Below are positions 44,838 to 53,592 of a stretch of DNA of 64,000 bases, one piece after another. Numbering within the stretch: the first letter of the stretch is position 1; each line of letters starts with the position of its first letter. This stretch comes from UBA6109 sp964506465. Its GTDB lineage: Bacteria > Desulfobacterota > Syntrophia > Syntrophales > UBA6109. Location: contig CAZDLM010000006.1 of assembly GCA_964506465.1 (NCBI GenBank), positions 19,364 to 83,363 of the forward strand, given 5' to 3'. Made by a program: the position numbers and the translations under genes. Under the pieces are notes generated by a model. That model saw only the letters and a program-made list of their open reading frames with translations, was not told the DNA's origin and did not search any database.

Positions 44838-45195
44838 GGTGCGATTGGACCTCGCACTGGGAATGCCCTGCCCGTAGGGGCGCTTTGGAGATTTTTCGGG
44901 GTCCCCTGCCTTCGCAGGGTCGCGGCCCCGATGCCACTGTTCCGGCGTCGGCTAAAGCCCGGATGCAGCGTTGCGCTGCCCCCCTCCTCGCTGCGGAGTA
45001 CATCCCAGTACGCCTCGCTCCTCGGGAGTCGCGCGCCTTGCCTGCGGGACTTTTCCCTTCGCCGGAGGGGAAGATACTCTGAGGGCGCAAGCCCGAGTTT
45101 GGCATCGGCCGCGCAGCGAGAAGCCGCAGGGTCGAAAAAGATCCAGACGACCGTGGCAGGACGTTCCCAGATTCTTTCTGGCTCGGGACTCTCTC
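44838..45195. repeat. GC-rich non-coding region, possible dispersed repeat
   Basis: 358 bp between the HMGL gene and the end of uvrD. Several short open frames run through both strands but none has a ribosome-binding site or protein-like composition. It contains hairpins such as CCCTGCcttcGCAGGG (about 44905-44921) and the run CGCTGCGGAGTACATCCCAG with CGCTCCTCGGGAGTCGCG nearby, a type of sequence I associate with repeated elements in deltaproteobacterial genomes. Copy number cannot be checked here. Confidence 0.45.
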
Positions 45196-47160
45196 CTACT
45201 CCTCGAAGAGGACCCACTGTTCGTAGGGAATCTCGGAACGCTGCGGCGAGGAAAGCGTCAGCTCGCGGATGAAACGCGAGGGGGAAACCGGGGCATACCC
45301 CACATCCCGCGCATAGGTGCAGGCGGGGTAGCTCAGATAGAGTTGATCCTTGGCGCGTGTCGCCGCGACGTAGAAGAGCCTCCGTTCCTCCTCTTCACCG
45401 TCCGCCTCCTTCAGTGCCCGCGCCAGCGGCATCATTCCCTCGGCGCACCAGACCATCAGGACCGCGGCCCACTCCAGACCCTTGGCCTGATGGATCGTGC
45501 TCAGGGTGACCCGGTCCGGGCCGTCGGCCCCTTCCGCATCCTCCTCCGTCTCATCCGTGTTGGTCAGGAGGGCCAGCTCAGCCAGGAAGTCCTCCAGAGA
45601 CGCGTATCGATCCGAAAATCCGGCGAGCTGGCGGATGTCGTCTTCCCGCGAGAGGTAGTCCGTGTACCGCTCCTGCATCAGGGTCCGGTAGCCCTCGCTC
45701 AAAACGGCGTCGATGAGATCGGAAATCCTTCCCTCCGACCGTTTTGCCAGAAGCTTCTCCAGGGTTCTGCCGCAGGCGGCGAGGCCCGGGGCGGCCGCCT
45801 TCCCCGCACACGAAACGAACTCCTCGCTGCCCAACACCTCCGAAAGCGCCGGATGAGCGCGGAGGAATCCCCAGACTTTCTCGGCCGTCGCCCTCCCGAT
45901 GCGCGGATGCAGACCGAGAACTCTCTTCCAGGCGATCTCGTCGAGGGGATTCAAAAGAATGCGGAGATGAGCGGTCACGTCTTTGATATGGGCCTGCTCG
46001 AAGAAGCGGATCCCGGAGCGGATCTCAAAGGGGATCCCCCTCCGGACGAGCTCCATCTGGATTTCCATCGAGTGGTAATGGGCGCGGTAGAGCACGGCGA
46101 TTTCCCGCAGGGGCATGCCGCTGCGATTCAACTCGCGGATCCGCTGGGCGACGAAATCCGCCTGCTGAAGGACGTTTCGCGCCGGAACGACCACGGGACG
46201 GATGCCCCCGCCGCGGACGGCCTTGAGAACCTTGTGGAACTGACGGTCGTTGCGGACGATGCACAGGTTCGCCAGGTGCAATATCTCCGGCGTGCTGCGG
46301 TAGTTGGTCTCCAGCTTGAAGATCCGGCAATCCTTGTAGCGTTCCGGAAAGTGCAGGATATTGCGGAAATCGGCCCCCCGGAAAGAGTAGATGCTCTGGG
46401 AATCGTCGCCGACGACCATCAGGTTGCGGTGACGCGCCGCCAGCAGATCGACGATGTCGGCTTGAAGGACGTTCGTATCCTGATACTCGTCCACGAGGAC
46501 ATGAAGGAAACGCTCCGCGTAGCGTGAGGCGACGTCGGGAAAATCCCGCAGGAGGCGGCGGGTCTGGACGAGAAGGTCGTCGAAGTCCATGACGCCGACT
46601 TCCCGTTTCCTGGCCTCATACCGCCGGGCCACCTCGCGGATCTTCTCGAACCGTTCCTGCAGGTGAAAGTATCTCGAGGAGAGAACCGCGTCGATCCCGC
46701 TATCCATATTCGCCGACAGGCTGATGATGTCGCCGAGGACGTCCGCCTTGGGAAAGCGGTCGGCCTTGCCGTCGATCCCGCTCGCCGCGATGCAGGAGGC
46801 GATCATCTGCCGGGAGTCTTCCGAATCGATGATGGAGAAATTCGCCGGATATCCCAGGAGCCCGGCGTTGCTGCGGAGGATTCGGTGGCTGAGGTGATGA
46901 AAGGTCCCGCCCCAGAGGCGTTCCGTCGGGACCTTGGTGATCTCCTTTACGCGGGAAAGCATCGTCCTGGCGGCTTTGTTCGTAAAGGTGGCCAGAACGA
47001 TCCGCTCCGGGGGGACGCCCGTTTCGATCAGCCGGGCCACGCGGTGCGTGAGCGTCCTCGTCTTCCCGCTGCCCGCCCCGGCGATCACCAGCAGCGGGCC
47101 TCCCGGCTCCATGACCACGCGGAGCTGTTCAGGGTTCAGCTCCCGCCCGTAGTCGATCAT
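45196..47160 (-). CDS. uvrD: UvrD/PcrA-type DNA helicase
   Basis: 654 aa superfamily 1A 3'-5' helicase. Walker A GAGSGKT near residue 28, motif II LVDEYQDTN, motif III VVGDDSQSIYSFRGAD, motif V VTLSTIHQAKGLEW and motif VI LFYVAATRAKDQLYL are all present. It acts in nucleotide excision repair and in removal of proteins from DNA. Its start overlaps the adk stop by ATGA, so the pair is co-translated. No AddB or RecB neighbour. Slightly shorter than E. coli UvrD (720 aa), similar to Rep/PcrA-type forms. Confidence 0.93.
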   Translation of the reverse strand: MIDYGRELNPEQLRVVMEPGGPLLVIAGAGSGKTRTLTHRVARLIETGVPPERIVLATFTNKAARTMLSRVKEITKVPTERLWGGTFHHLSHRILRSNAGLLGYPANFSIIDSEDSRQMIASCIAASGIDGKADRFPKADVLGDIISLSANMDSGIDAVLSSRYFHLQERFEKIREVARRYEARKREVGVMDFDDLLVQTRRLLRDFPDVASRYAERFLHVLVDEYQDTNVLQADIVDLLAARHRNLMVVGDDSQSIYSFRGADFRNILHFPERYKDCRIFKLETNYRSTPEILHLANLCIVRNDRQFHKVLKAVRGGGIRPVVVPARNVLQQADFVAQRIRELNRSGMPLREIAVLYRAHYHSMEIQMELVRRGIPFEIRSGIRFFEQAHIKDVTAHLRILLNPLDEIAWKRVLGLHPRIGRATAEKVWGFLRAHPALSEVLGSEEFVSCAGKAAAPGLAACGRTLEKLLAKRSEGRISDLIDAVLSEGYRTLMQERYTDYLSREDDIRQLAGFSDRYASLEDFLAELALLTNTDETEEDAEGADGPDRVTLSTIHQAKGLEWAAVLMVWCAEGMMPLARALKEADGEEEERRLFYVAATRAKDQLYLSYPACTYARDVGYAPVSPSRFIRELTLSSPQRSEIPYEQWVLFEE

Positions 47161-47804
47161 CGCCCCAGCGCTTTCCGGATTTCCGCTACCGTTTCCTTGC
47201 TGCTGATCGAGGCGAAGTTCCTCAGCAATCCTTCCTTCTCGTAAAAGCCGATCAGCGGCGCCGTCTTCTTGTTATACGTCTCGAGGCGGAAGAGGATCGC
47301 CTCCTCCGTTTCGTCATCGCGCTGGACGACGGGGCTTCCGCATTTCCGGCAGTTGCCCTCCGGCGTCGGAGGGTTGCTCTTCACGTTGTAGATTTCCTGG
47401 CATGCCGCGTTGGAGCAGGTCCTGCGCGTCGTAAGCCGGTCGAGGATGACGTTCCGGGGCACTTCCAGGTTCGCCACGAAATCCAGACGGATTCCCAGTT
47501 TGCCCATCAGGACCTTCAACGCCTCCGCCTGGGGGATCGTGCGGGGAAATCCGTCCAGGATGAAGCCCTTCGCACAGTCCTTGTGTTGAAGCCGCTCCTC
47601 CATCAGCTGCATGATCAGCGAATCCGGAACGAGATCGCCACGATCCATGAAGCCCTTGGCCTGTTTCCCGAGGGGGGTTCCTTCCTTCACGGCGGCCCGA
47701 AGGATGTCCCCCGTGGAGATCTGCACCGATCCGTCCACATCCGTCAGCATCTTGGCGACGGTCCCCTTCCCTGCACCCGGCGCGCCCAAGAGAATCAATT
47801 TCAT
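47157..47804 (-). CDS. adk: Adenylate kinase
   Basis: 215 aa from ATG 47804, placed by GGAGGT 6 bp upstream. Walker A GAPGAGKGT near the N-terminus, GFILDGFPRTIPQAEAL in the core and a long lid (TCSNAACQEIYN ... CRKCGSP) with a zinc-binding Cys4 set whose first pair is spaced CX4C. It interconverts AMP and ATP to two ADP. A good divergent promoter lies 40 bp upstream. uvrD follows with a 4 bp overlap. Confidence 0.97.
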   Translation of the reverse strand: MKLILLGAPGAGKGTVAKMLTDVDGSVQISTGDILRAAVKEGTPLGKQAKGFMDRGDLVPDSLIMQLMEERLQHKDCAKGFILDGFPRTIPQAEALKVLMGKLGIRLDFVANLEVPRNVILDRLTTRRTCSNAACQEIYNVKSNPPTPEGNCRKCGSPVVQRDDETEEAILFRLETYNKKTAPLIGFYEKEGLLRNFASISSKETVAEIRKALGR

Positions 47805-47842
47805 AACTACCTCCAAAATGGGTTGACTTCAAAGAGGGAGCG

Positions 47843-47871
47843 AATATAGGGGAATTTGTGTTTGTGGTCAA
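47843..47871 (-). promoter_or_regulatory. Sigma-70 promoter of adk-uvrD
   Basis: Minus strand TTGACC at 47866-47871, 17 bp spacer, TATATT at 47843-47848, 39 bp before the adk ATG. It is back to back with the MBL promoter at 47892-47921. Confidence 0.7.
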
Positions 47872-47891
47872 GGCAATCGTCGACATCGAAA

Positions 47892-47921
47892 TTGACAGGT
47901 GACCGGCGGAACGGCTATAGT
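47892..47921 (+). promoter_or_regulatory. Sigma-70 promoter of the MBL-fold gene
   Basis: TTGACA at 47892-47897, 18 bp spacer, TATAGT at 47916-47921, 25 bp before the start ATG at 47947, with a strong GGAGG site between. Confidence 0.7.
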
Positions 47922-47946
47922 CCTGCCGCTTCTGGACGGAGGTTCC

Positions 47947-48834
47947 ATGGAAGAGCGCCGTTTCGGTCCGATCCGTTTTCTTCCCGGCGATCGCGAGGGG
48001 AGGTATCCCCATTGCCATTCCCTTTTCATCGAAGGCGCGGGGATCCTCGTCGACCCCGGTTCGCACAGGGACCGCCTCCGCCGCCTGGCGTCATCGGGCG
48101 ACGTCCGCGAGGTCTGGCTCTCCCACTGGCACGAGGACCACTTCACGCACCTGGACCTCTTCGAAGGACTCCCGTTACGGATTTCCGAAGTCGACGCCCC
48201 ACCCCTTGCCGATATCGAAACCTTCCTCGATTGGTACGGTCTCGAAGACGACGCCTACCGCGGATACTGGCGGAACGAACTGCTCGGCAGATTCCATTAC
48301 CGAAGCAGGAAACCTGCCGGATACCTTCGCGAGTGCGGGAACTTCTCCCTCGGCGCCGCTGCAATCGAAATCCTGGCGACGCCCGGCCACACACCGGGGC
48401 ATCTCGCGCTGCATTTCCCCGCCGAAGGCGTTCTCTTCCTCGGAGACTACGATCTGTCCCCCTTCGGCCCCTGGTACGGCGATCTTTACTCCAGCATCGA
48501 AGACACACTTGCCTCTCTTTCTCGCCTGCAACGGATTCCGGCCAGGCTGCTCGTCACCGGCCATGAGAAGGGGATCTTCGAAGAGCCCTTTCCGGAGAAT
48601 CTGTGGCGGAAGTACGAAGACGTGATCCGGATCCGTGAGGAGAAACTGGTTGAGGCCCTGAAGAAACCCCTTACGCTGGAAGAGATCGCGGCTCGTTGGA
48701 TCGTCTACGGGCGGCCCCGTGAGCCGAAGGAGTTCTTCGCCTTCGGTGAAAAGGCGATCATGGGAAAGCATGTGGAGCATCTGCTGCGGACTGCGACCGT
48801 TGCGAAGACCGGCGATCGCTACGTTCTTGCCTGA
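47947..48834 (+). CDS. MBL-fold metallohydrolase
   Basis: 295 aa from ATG 47947 (GGAGG 4 bp upstream). Metallo-beta-lactamase fold with the metal site SHWHEDHFTH, later LATPGHTPGHL, an Asp in FLGDYD and a final His in VTGHEKG. The C-terminal helical region (IREEKLVEALKKPLTLEEIAARWIVYG) resembles the winged-helix-like tail of LACTB2/glyoxalase-II-related hydrolases. Substrate not known. It ends in the 16 bp tail-to-tail overlap with the DUF362 gene. Confidence 0.85.
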   Translation: MEERRFGPIRFLPGDREGRYPHCHSLFIEGAGILVDPGSHRDRLRRLASSGDVREVWLSHWHEDHFTHLDLFEGLPLRISEVDAPPLADIETFLDWYGLEDDAYRGYWRNELLGRFHYRSRKPAGYLRECGNFSLGAAAIEILATPGHTPGHLALHFPAEGVLFLGDYDLSPFGPWYGDLYSSIEDTLASLSRLQRIPARLLVTGHEKGIFEEPFPENLWRKYEDVIRIREEKLVEALKKPLTLEEIAARWIVYGRPREPKEFFAFGEKAIMGKHVEHLLRTATVAKTGDRYVLA

Positions 48835-49871
48835 CCCTTCCCCGGCGTACCGAAGCCGACGGCGGCCGCGTGTTCGAACTGCCGCTTCCAGGGAATTCCC
48901 GGATGGGCGTTTTCAAAGGCTTCACTGCCGACGAGCGCCAGGGATTCCCGGTCGACGGCTACGGGATCGCCCCCTCCCACAAAACCGATGTCTTTCGCAA
49001 TCGCAGGATTCTCGCCGGGCATGCAGTCACATTCCTTCGTGATTTTCAGCAGGGCGTTGATGGCGACGCTCCTGGCGCCGATGATTCTCCAAACCGCCGC
49101 CGCCGTTTCGACCAACTTTTCCTGGAAAACACCCGGGTCTGAGTCCCAGAAGATCTGAAGAGCCGCCTCGGCGCACAGGCCGATGCACTGATTGCAGCCG
49201 ATGCAGCGTTTGAGGTCGTAGACCGGAAAGTCACCCTCCGGCATACTCGCGGCGCCGGCCGGGCATACCTCCACGCACAGGCCGCAGCGGGTACATCTTT
49301 TCTTGTTCAGGACGGGATGGGCATCGGAATGCATCCGCTGTTTCTGGGCGCGGGATGCGAATCCCATGGAGAGGTTCTTGATCGCACCGCCGAAAGACGA
49401 GGCGAGGTGGCCTTTGAAATGAGAGAAGATCACGAATCCATCGGCCTTTCCGACGACATTCGCCACCTGGACGGTTGAAAAGTGCTTCATGCCGGCCGGG
49501 ATGGACCCGACGTCGCGTCCGTCGAGGCCGTCCGCCATTCTGACAGGGCAGCCAAGCGTTTCTTCGCTGAAGCCATTCCGTCGCGCCGTCACCAGGGACT
49601 CGGCGCCGTCGCGCCTGCCGCCGGAATACAGCACCGAGGTGTCAAAAACGAAAGGCCGCGCCTGAAGGTCCTGAAGCCACAGGACAATTTCCCGAGTGTA
49701 GGAAGCGGGAAGGAAACTGCAGTTTCCTTTCTCGCCCCAGTGGATTTTGATGCCCACTTCCATCCCGGGATGGAAGGGATGCGAAACGGCGTTCAGCACT
49801 TCCCTCAAGGCAGCCAGGTTTTCCGCCTCTCCTGCTTCCCGTGTCTTGCGGATGATCAGCCCTTTCTCCAT
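48819..49871 (-). CDS. DUF362 domain polyferredoxin
   Basis: 350 aa from ATG 49871 (GGAGG upstream; an ATG at 49889 has none). Residues 1-185 are the DUF362 domain (GIKIHWGEKGN, FSHFKGHLASSFGGAIKNL). Two 4Fe-4S sites follow: CTRCGLCVEVCP and CIGCNQCIGLC. The C-terminal part returns to DUF362 (INALLKITKECDC, DPVAVDRESL). Such proteins are frequent in anaerobes, where they are thought to carry electrons or mature other enzymes, but no function is proven. It has its own promoter at 50002-50030. Confidence 0.9.
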   Translation of the reverse strand: MEKGLIIRKTREAGEAENLAALREVLNAVSHPFHPGMEVGIKIHWGEKGNCSFLPASYTREIVLWLQDLQARPFVFDTSVLYSGGRRDGAESLVTARRNGFSEETLGCPVRMADGLDGRDVGSIPAGMKHFSTVQVANVVGKADGFVIFSHFKGHLASSFGGAIKNLSMGFASRAQKQRMHSDAHPVLNKKRCTRCGLCVEVCPAGAASMPEGDFPVYDLKRCIGCNQCIGLCAEAALQIFWDSDPGVFQEKLVETAAAVWRIIGARSVAINALLKITKECDCMPGENPAIAKDIGFVGGGDPVAVDRESLALVGSEAFENAHPGIPWKRQFEHAAAVGFGTPGKGQART

Positions 49872-50001
49872 GAACAGCTCCTCCAGCAATCAGCACCCTG
49901 CGCCATCGCCGCGGAACAGGCGCGCGGATGTCGAATCCACCTTCCGCCCGGGACCGGATCTCTCCTGCGCGGTCCGGGAGCGCTCCGCTGGGCTTCCAGG
50001 T

Positions 50002-50030
50002 CCTATAGACGATCGAACATCAAAGATCAA
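50002..50030 (-). promoter_or_regulatory. Sigma-70 promoter of the DUF362 gene
   Basis: Minus strand TTGATC at 50025-50030, 17 bp spacer, TATAGG at 50002-50007, about 130 bp before the DUF362 start. Confidence 0.6.
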
Positions 50031-50067
50031 GAATAGAGACGCCGCGGAGCCTCTGAGAGAGCCGCGC

Positions 50068-50094
50068 TTGACAACCGGAGGTCCTCTCTATAAG
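50068..50094 (+). promoter_or_regulatory. Probable promoter of the GNAT-DUF2156 pair
   Basis: TTGACA at 50068-50073 and TATAAG at 50089-50094 with a short 15 bp spacer, 70 bp before the GNAT start. The boxes are strong but the spacing is below optimum. Confidence 0.5.
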
Positions 50095-50163
50095 TTACGG
50101 CTGACTTGCGGACGCTTTCGGCCGATTGCGCCGGCAGGTTCCGCGGAAGACAGGTTCGCTGCG

Positions 50164-50601
50164 ATGATAGAGAACACACAATCCATGGATTATCGATTTA
50201 TGAAGTCTCCCTCCCCCCGGGAGGTCGAACAGATCTACAGCCTGTACAAGGACACCGGCTGGTGGGATGCCGGCGGCGAACAGCCCGACGTCATCCGCGG
50301 CATCGTGAGCGGCAGCCACTGCTTTCTCGCCGTATTTCTGGATGGAGACTTGATCGGCATGGGGAGGGCGATCAGCGACCGCGCCAGCGATGCGTATATT
50401 CAGGACGTCGCCGTTCGACCGTCTTTCCGCGGCAGGGGCATCGGGACCGGCATCGTCCGCAGAATCATCGATCGCCTCCACGGAGACGGTCTTTTCTGGG
50501 TCGGTCTGATCGCCGAGCGGGACTCCCACCCCTTCTATGAACACCTCGGCTTTCTCCGGATGGAACACGCCGCGCCCATGCTGCTGAAAGGCAAGCCATG
50601 A
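50164..50601 (+). CDS. GNAT-family acetyltransferase
   Basis: 145 aa. The motif A region reads DAYIQDVAVRPSFRGRGIGTGIVRRIIDRL, with the RGRGIG pyrophosphate-binding loop, and the fold closes with HPFYEHLGFLRME. It would acetylate a small molecule or protein side chain with acetyl-CoA. The start is uncertain: ATG 50164 or 50185, neither with a good ribosome-binding site. The frame is open far upstream but that part is not protein-like. Its stop overlaps the start of the DUF2156 gene (ATGA), so the two act together. Confidence 0.85.
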   Translation: MIENTQSMDYRFMKSPSPREVEQIYSLYKDTGWWDAGGEQPDVIRGIVSGSHCFLAVFLDGDLIGMGRAISDRASDAYIQDVAVRPSFRGRGIGTGIVRRIIDRLHGDGLFWVGLIAERDSHPFYEHLGFLRMEHAAPMLLKGKP

Positions 50602-51518
50602 CGTTCAAGACGCTCGAAACAGCCGATTTTCCGCGGCTGAAGCCGCATTTTGCGGACCAGCCCTTCTCGCTGAGCATCTATTCGCTGGCCTCGCTTATCG
50701 CATGGAACGACTGTTCCTCCCGGACTTCCTATGACGTCGAAGACGGGCTGCTCCTGATTGCCAACGAGCCGCTGGACAAGCCGGAAGACCGCCACCTGAT
50801 CGTTCCCTTCGGACCCGCCGGCCCGCTGAAGCCTGCTGAATTGTTCAAGATCGCCCAGAGGCATGGATATCGAAGTTACTGGTTTGTTCCCGAAGACTAT
50901 GTCTCCCTCTACGGCAGGCCGGACATCGATGCCTATTTTTGCGTACAGGAACAGCCGGAATTCGAGGATTACATCTATCTGACGAAAGACCTCGCGGAGT
51001 TGCGCGGCAACCGTTACGCCAAGAAACGGAACCTGATCCATCAGTTCACCAAGGAATATCTCGATCGGGACCGCGTCCAGGTCCAGGCCATGGGACCGGA
51101 TTCGCAGGAGGAATGCATCGATTTTCTTGAAAAGTGGTGCATCGAACGCGATTGCGATCTGCCGTCCAACTGGGCGCTGGCCTGCGAGAAGAAGGCGGCC
51201 GAAGCCACCATCCGGTCTTTGCGGGACCTCGAGGCGGAAGGCCTGTTCATCCGCATCGACGGACAAGTCGTCGCCTTCGGCATCCGCACGCGGCTCAATG
51301 CGAAGATCGGCATCCTCAACTTCGAAAAGGCCTTTGCACGGATCAAGGGACTCTACCAGTTTCTGGACAGGGAGTGCGCAAGGAGACTTTTTGACGGGCA
51401 TCTCTACATCAGCAAGGAAAGTGACATGGGGATCGCCGAGCTGGCGCAGTCGAAGATGTCCTACCACCCGGTTCTTCGCGTAAAATCCTATATCCTGAGC
51501 CTGCGGCAATCGCCTTGA
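50598..51518 (+). CDS. DUF2156 family (LPG synthase C-like) protein
   Basis: 306 aa. The fold is a double GNAT-like domain as in the C-terminal half of phosphatidylglycerol lysyltransferase (DUF2156): ITIYSLAS-like start (FSLSIYSLASLIAWND), KDLAELRGNRYAKKRNLIHQF, and IYISKESD-type ending (HLYISKESDMGIAELAQSKMSYHP). It would transfer an aminoacyl or acyl group, but there is no transmembrane domain. Coupled to the GNAT gene before it (4 bp overlap). No neighbour tells the substrate. Confidence 0.85.
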   Translation: MTFKTLETADFPRLKPHFADQPFSLSIYSLASLIAWNDCSSRTSYDVEDGLLLIANEPLDKPEDRHLIVPFGPAGPLKPAELFKIAQRHGYRSYWFVPEDYVSLYGRPDIDAYFCVQEQPEFEDYIYLTKDLAELRGNRYAKKRNLIHQFTKEYLDRDRVQVQAMGPDSQEECIDFLEKWCIERDCDLPSNWALACEKKAAEATIRSLRDLEAEGLFIRIDGQVVAFGIRTRLNAKIGILNFEKAFARIKGLYQFLDRECARRLFDGHLYISKESDMGIAELAQSKMSYHPVLRVKSYILSLRQSP

Positions 51519-51544
51519 CCAGCCCGCCGGACGGTCTCCGGTCT

Positions 51545-52246
51545 TTATTCAATCGACATCAGGGAACGCCAGCGCTCCTCTTCCGTTGCGGTGGGGAGGT
51601 TCTTCCGGCGCAGAAGATCGACGATCGGTTCTGCGTTGAAGCGGAAGTACGGGTTGATCCGGAATTCCTCTTCAATCGTCGAGAAGACGTGCCGGGGATC
51701 ATAGCGCGTAAGGAAGGACTCTAAATCACGGTTCTCCGGTTCCAGCTTTTTTGCGAAGGCGAGTGAATCCCTCACATAATCGTGACCGGCGTAAACGACG
51801 GTCTCCGGCGGGAGGGCCATCAGCGCCTTCACCGTACGATAAAAGGCCGGCAGATCCCCCGTGAAGCAGTTCCCGATCGTCCCGTTGAAAAGCGTATCGC
51901 CGCTGATCAGACAGGTCCCCGCGAGAAAACAGATTGAATCCGTCGTGTGGCCGGGCGTCCGCATGACGGTGACCGTTTCATTCTCAAAAGAGATTCTTTC
52001 GCCCTCCTTCAGGACGTCGGGCGGAAGATATTTCGCCCCCGTCTTCTTCAGCAGAGCGGCATTCCCCGAAGTGTGGTCCGCATGCCCGTGGGTATTCCCG
52101 ACAAGAGAGACCTCTAATCCCCTGTCCGCCGTGTAGCGAAGGATGTCCGCCGCGGCGCCTCCGTCGACGATCAGGGCTCTTCTCTGCCCGTGGATCACGT
52201 AGCCGAGATTGTCCGCCCCATAGCGGAACTGTCGAATTGTCGGCAT
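51545..52246 (-). CDS. gloB: Glyoxalase-II-like MBL-fold hydrolase
   Basis: 233 aa from ATG 52246 (GAGGGGTGGG upstream; ATG 52276 in the promoter is not used). The metal site THGHADHTSGN is followed by TPGHT, a SGDTLFNGTIGNCFTGD stretch and VVYAGHDYV, with the Asp and His order of hydroxyacylglutathione hydrolases. Lacks the full glutathione-binding C-terminal domain of GloB, so it is a general thioester hydrolase candidate. Convergent with the DUF2156 gene across 26 bp. Confidence 0.85.
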   Translation of the reverse strand: MPTIRQFRYGADNLGYVIHGQRRALIVDGGAAADILRYTADRGLEVSLVGNTHGHADHTSGNAALLKKTGAKYLPPDVLKEGERISFENETVTVMRTPGHTTDSICFLAGTCLISGDTLFNGTIGNCFTGDLPAFYRTVKALMALPPETVVYAGHDYVRDSLAFAKKLEPENRDLESFLTRYDPRHVFSTIEEEFRINPYFRFNAEPIVDLLRRKNLPTATEEERWRSLMSIE

Positions 52247-52275
52247 CGCCCACCCCTCTTCGTGATTTTCCCGCA

Positions 52276-52304
52276 TTTATGTCAGCCCCCGGGAAGACTG
52301 TCAA
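52276..52304 (-). promoter_or_regulatory. Promoter of the glyoxalase-II-like gene
   Basis: Minus strand TTGACA at 52299-52304, 17 bp spacer, CATAAA at 52276-52281, 30 bp before the start at 52246. It lies directly after the hairpin terminator 52327-52354. Confidence 0.6.
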
Positions 52305-52326
52305 GGGCGCGTCTTGCTGATCCAGA

Positions 52327-52354
52327 AAGGGCGGAAGAGAATCCTTCCGCCCTT
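52327..52354. terminator. Perfect 11 bp inverted repeat, probable terminator
   Basis: AAGGGCGGAAG and CTTCCGCCCTT around a 6 nt loop. It ends the transcript of the small coiled-coil gene (and pfkB-like gene) on the minus strand, though the tail has only three T. Confidence 0.6.
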
Positions 52355-52359
52355 GACGA

Positions 52360-52581
52360 TTACCGCCTTTCGGATCTTAGAAATCTTTGAAATTCTCGGA
52401 AAAATTCTTTGCTTTTTTGCAGCGACTCCGCCTGCTCTTTGTACGCCGCTTCCGACTTCTTCAACGCGGCGACCTCTCCCCGCAGGCGCTTCAATTCGTC
52501 GCGGAGGCCCTGATTCGAATCGCATTCACTCTTCATGCACAGCTCCATGGCAGGATTGAGCAGGGCGTCTCGAAGGGTCAT
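52360..52581 (-). CDS. Small coiled-coil protein (tentative)
   Basis: 73 aa, almost entirely one amphipathic helix (LRDELKRLRGEVAALKKSEAAYKEQAESLQKSKEFF), of the kind found in linkers of PAS-containing sensor kinases. It lies 71 bp downstream of the PfkB gene and ends 5 bp before a terminator hairpin, which supports a real transcript end. No ribosome-binding site is convincing; ATG 52581 or a Met further in could be the start. It may be a remnant of a larger gene. Confidence 0.4.
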   Translation of the reverse strand: MTLRDALLNPAMELCMKSECDSNQGLRDELKRLRGEVAALKKSEAAYKEQAESLQKSKEFFREFQRFLRSERR

Positions 52582-52652
52582 TGAACCCGCAGTGGACCGG
52601 GCCGTCGGAGACCTTCAAGTCGCCCCTCACCGCAGAAGAGCTTCCTGGCGAT

Positions 52653-53579
52653 TCACGGGCCGCATCCGCTGAGCCTTTCACGGAATTCCGCAGGGCTGAA
52701 ACTGTACTCCTGCGTTCCATAACATTCCACAGCAAAAGACGCGCATACGCTGCCCATCTTCGCGCACTCTCCGATGTCCATTCCCCGGATCAGCCCGCTT
52801 ATCAGACCGCCCCGGTAGGAATCGCCGGCGCCGGTGGGGTCTTCCACGACTCTCGGTTTCACAACGGGAATGGTCATCTCCCCGTCCGCCGTCGCGACAT
52901 GCGAACCCCGGTCGCCCAGTGTGGCAATGACGACCTTGGCCCGTTTCAGGAGGTCTTTTTTGTTCAACTCGGTCTTTTTCATGATCAGATCCAACTCGTA
53001 GTCATTGGAAATCAGAATTCTGCACCCGTCGATGGCGTCCGCCAGGTCTTTCGCATCGAGCACCGGCAGAGATTGTCCAGGGTCAAAGATATAGCCGATG
53101 CCTCTGGCCTTGCATGCGCGGGGATAGTTCTTCATGTCCTCAAGATTGCCCGGAGAAATGATGATCAGGGTATTTTCCGGGTCGAGCCTGTCGAAATCCA
53201 GAGAGGAAGAATACTTCATCGCGCCCGGATTGAACCCGGTGATCTGGTTGTCGTCCATGTCCGTCGTGATGTAGGCGCTCGCCGTGAACTCGTCCGCGAC
53301 GGCCCTGATCTGTTCCGTGGAAAGACCATTCTTCGTCAGCCAATCGAAGTATCGATGATAGTCATGGCCGATGGAGGCGGAGATCATCGGCTTCTCGCCC
53401 ATCAGGGTCAGCGCGTAGGCGATGTTGCCCGCAGTTCCGCCGTATTTCTCCTTCATGCCGTTGACCTGGAAACAAACGTTCAGGATGTGGATCTTGTCGG
53501 GAAGGATATGATCCGAGAAACGTCCCGGGAAATCCATAATCCTGTCATACGCCAATGACCCGGACACAATGACATTCAT
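52653..53579 (-). CDS. PfkB-family sugar/nucleoside kinase
   Basis: 308 aa ribokinase-fold kinase. YGGTAGNIAYALTLMG near the N-terminus, a long central domain, and the catalytic PfkB motif DPTGAGDSYRGG with its base Asp. It resembles adenosine kinase-like members of the family, with an insertion of acidic lid residues near TASAYITTDMDDNQITGFNPGAM. Substrate (adenosine, sugar or other) cannot be settled. Lies 13 bp after a small hypothetical gene and before a coiled-coil gene. Confidence 0.88.
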   Translation of the reverse strand: MNVIVSGSLAYDRIMDFPGRFSDHILPDKIHILNVCFQVNGMKEKYGGTAGNIAYALTLMGEKPMISASIGHDYHRYFDWLTKNGLSTEQIRAVADEFTASAYITTDMDDNQITGFNPGAMKYSSSLDFDRLDPENTLIIISPGNLEDMKNYPRACKARGIGYIFDPGQSLPVLDAKDLADAIDGCRILISNDYELDLIMKKTELNKKDLLKRAKVVIATLGDRGSHVATADGEMTIPVVKPRVVEDPTGAGDSYRGGLISGLIRGMDIGECAKMGSVCASFAVECYGTQEYSFSPAEFRERLSGCGP

Positions 53580-53592
53580 ATACTCAGACTCC

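Noticed and set aside
44931..45272. Short frames in the GC-rich region after the HMGL gene
   Set aside because: Compositionally biased, no start signal and overlapping the end of uvrD. Treated as non-coding.
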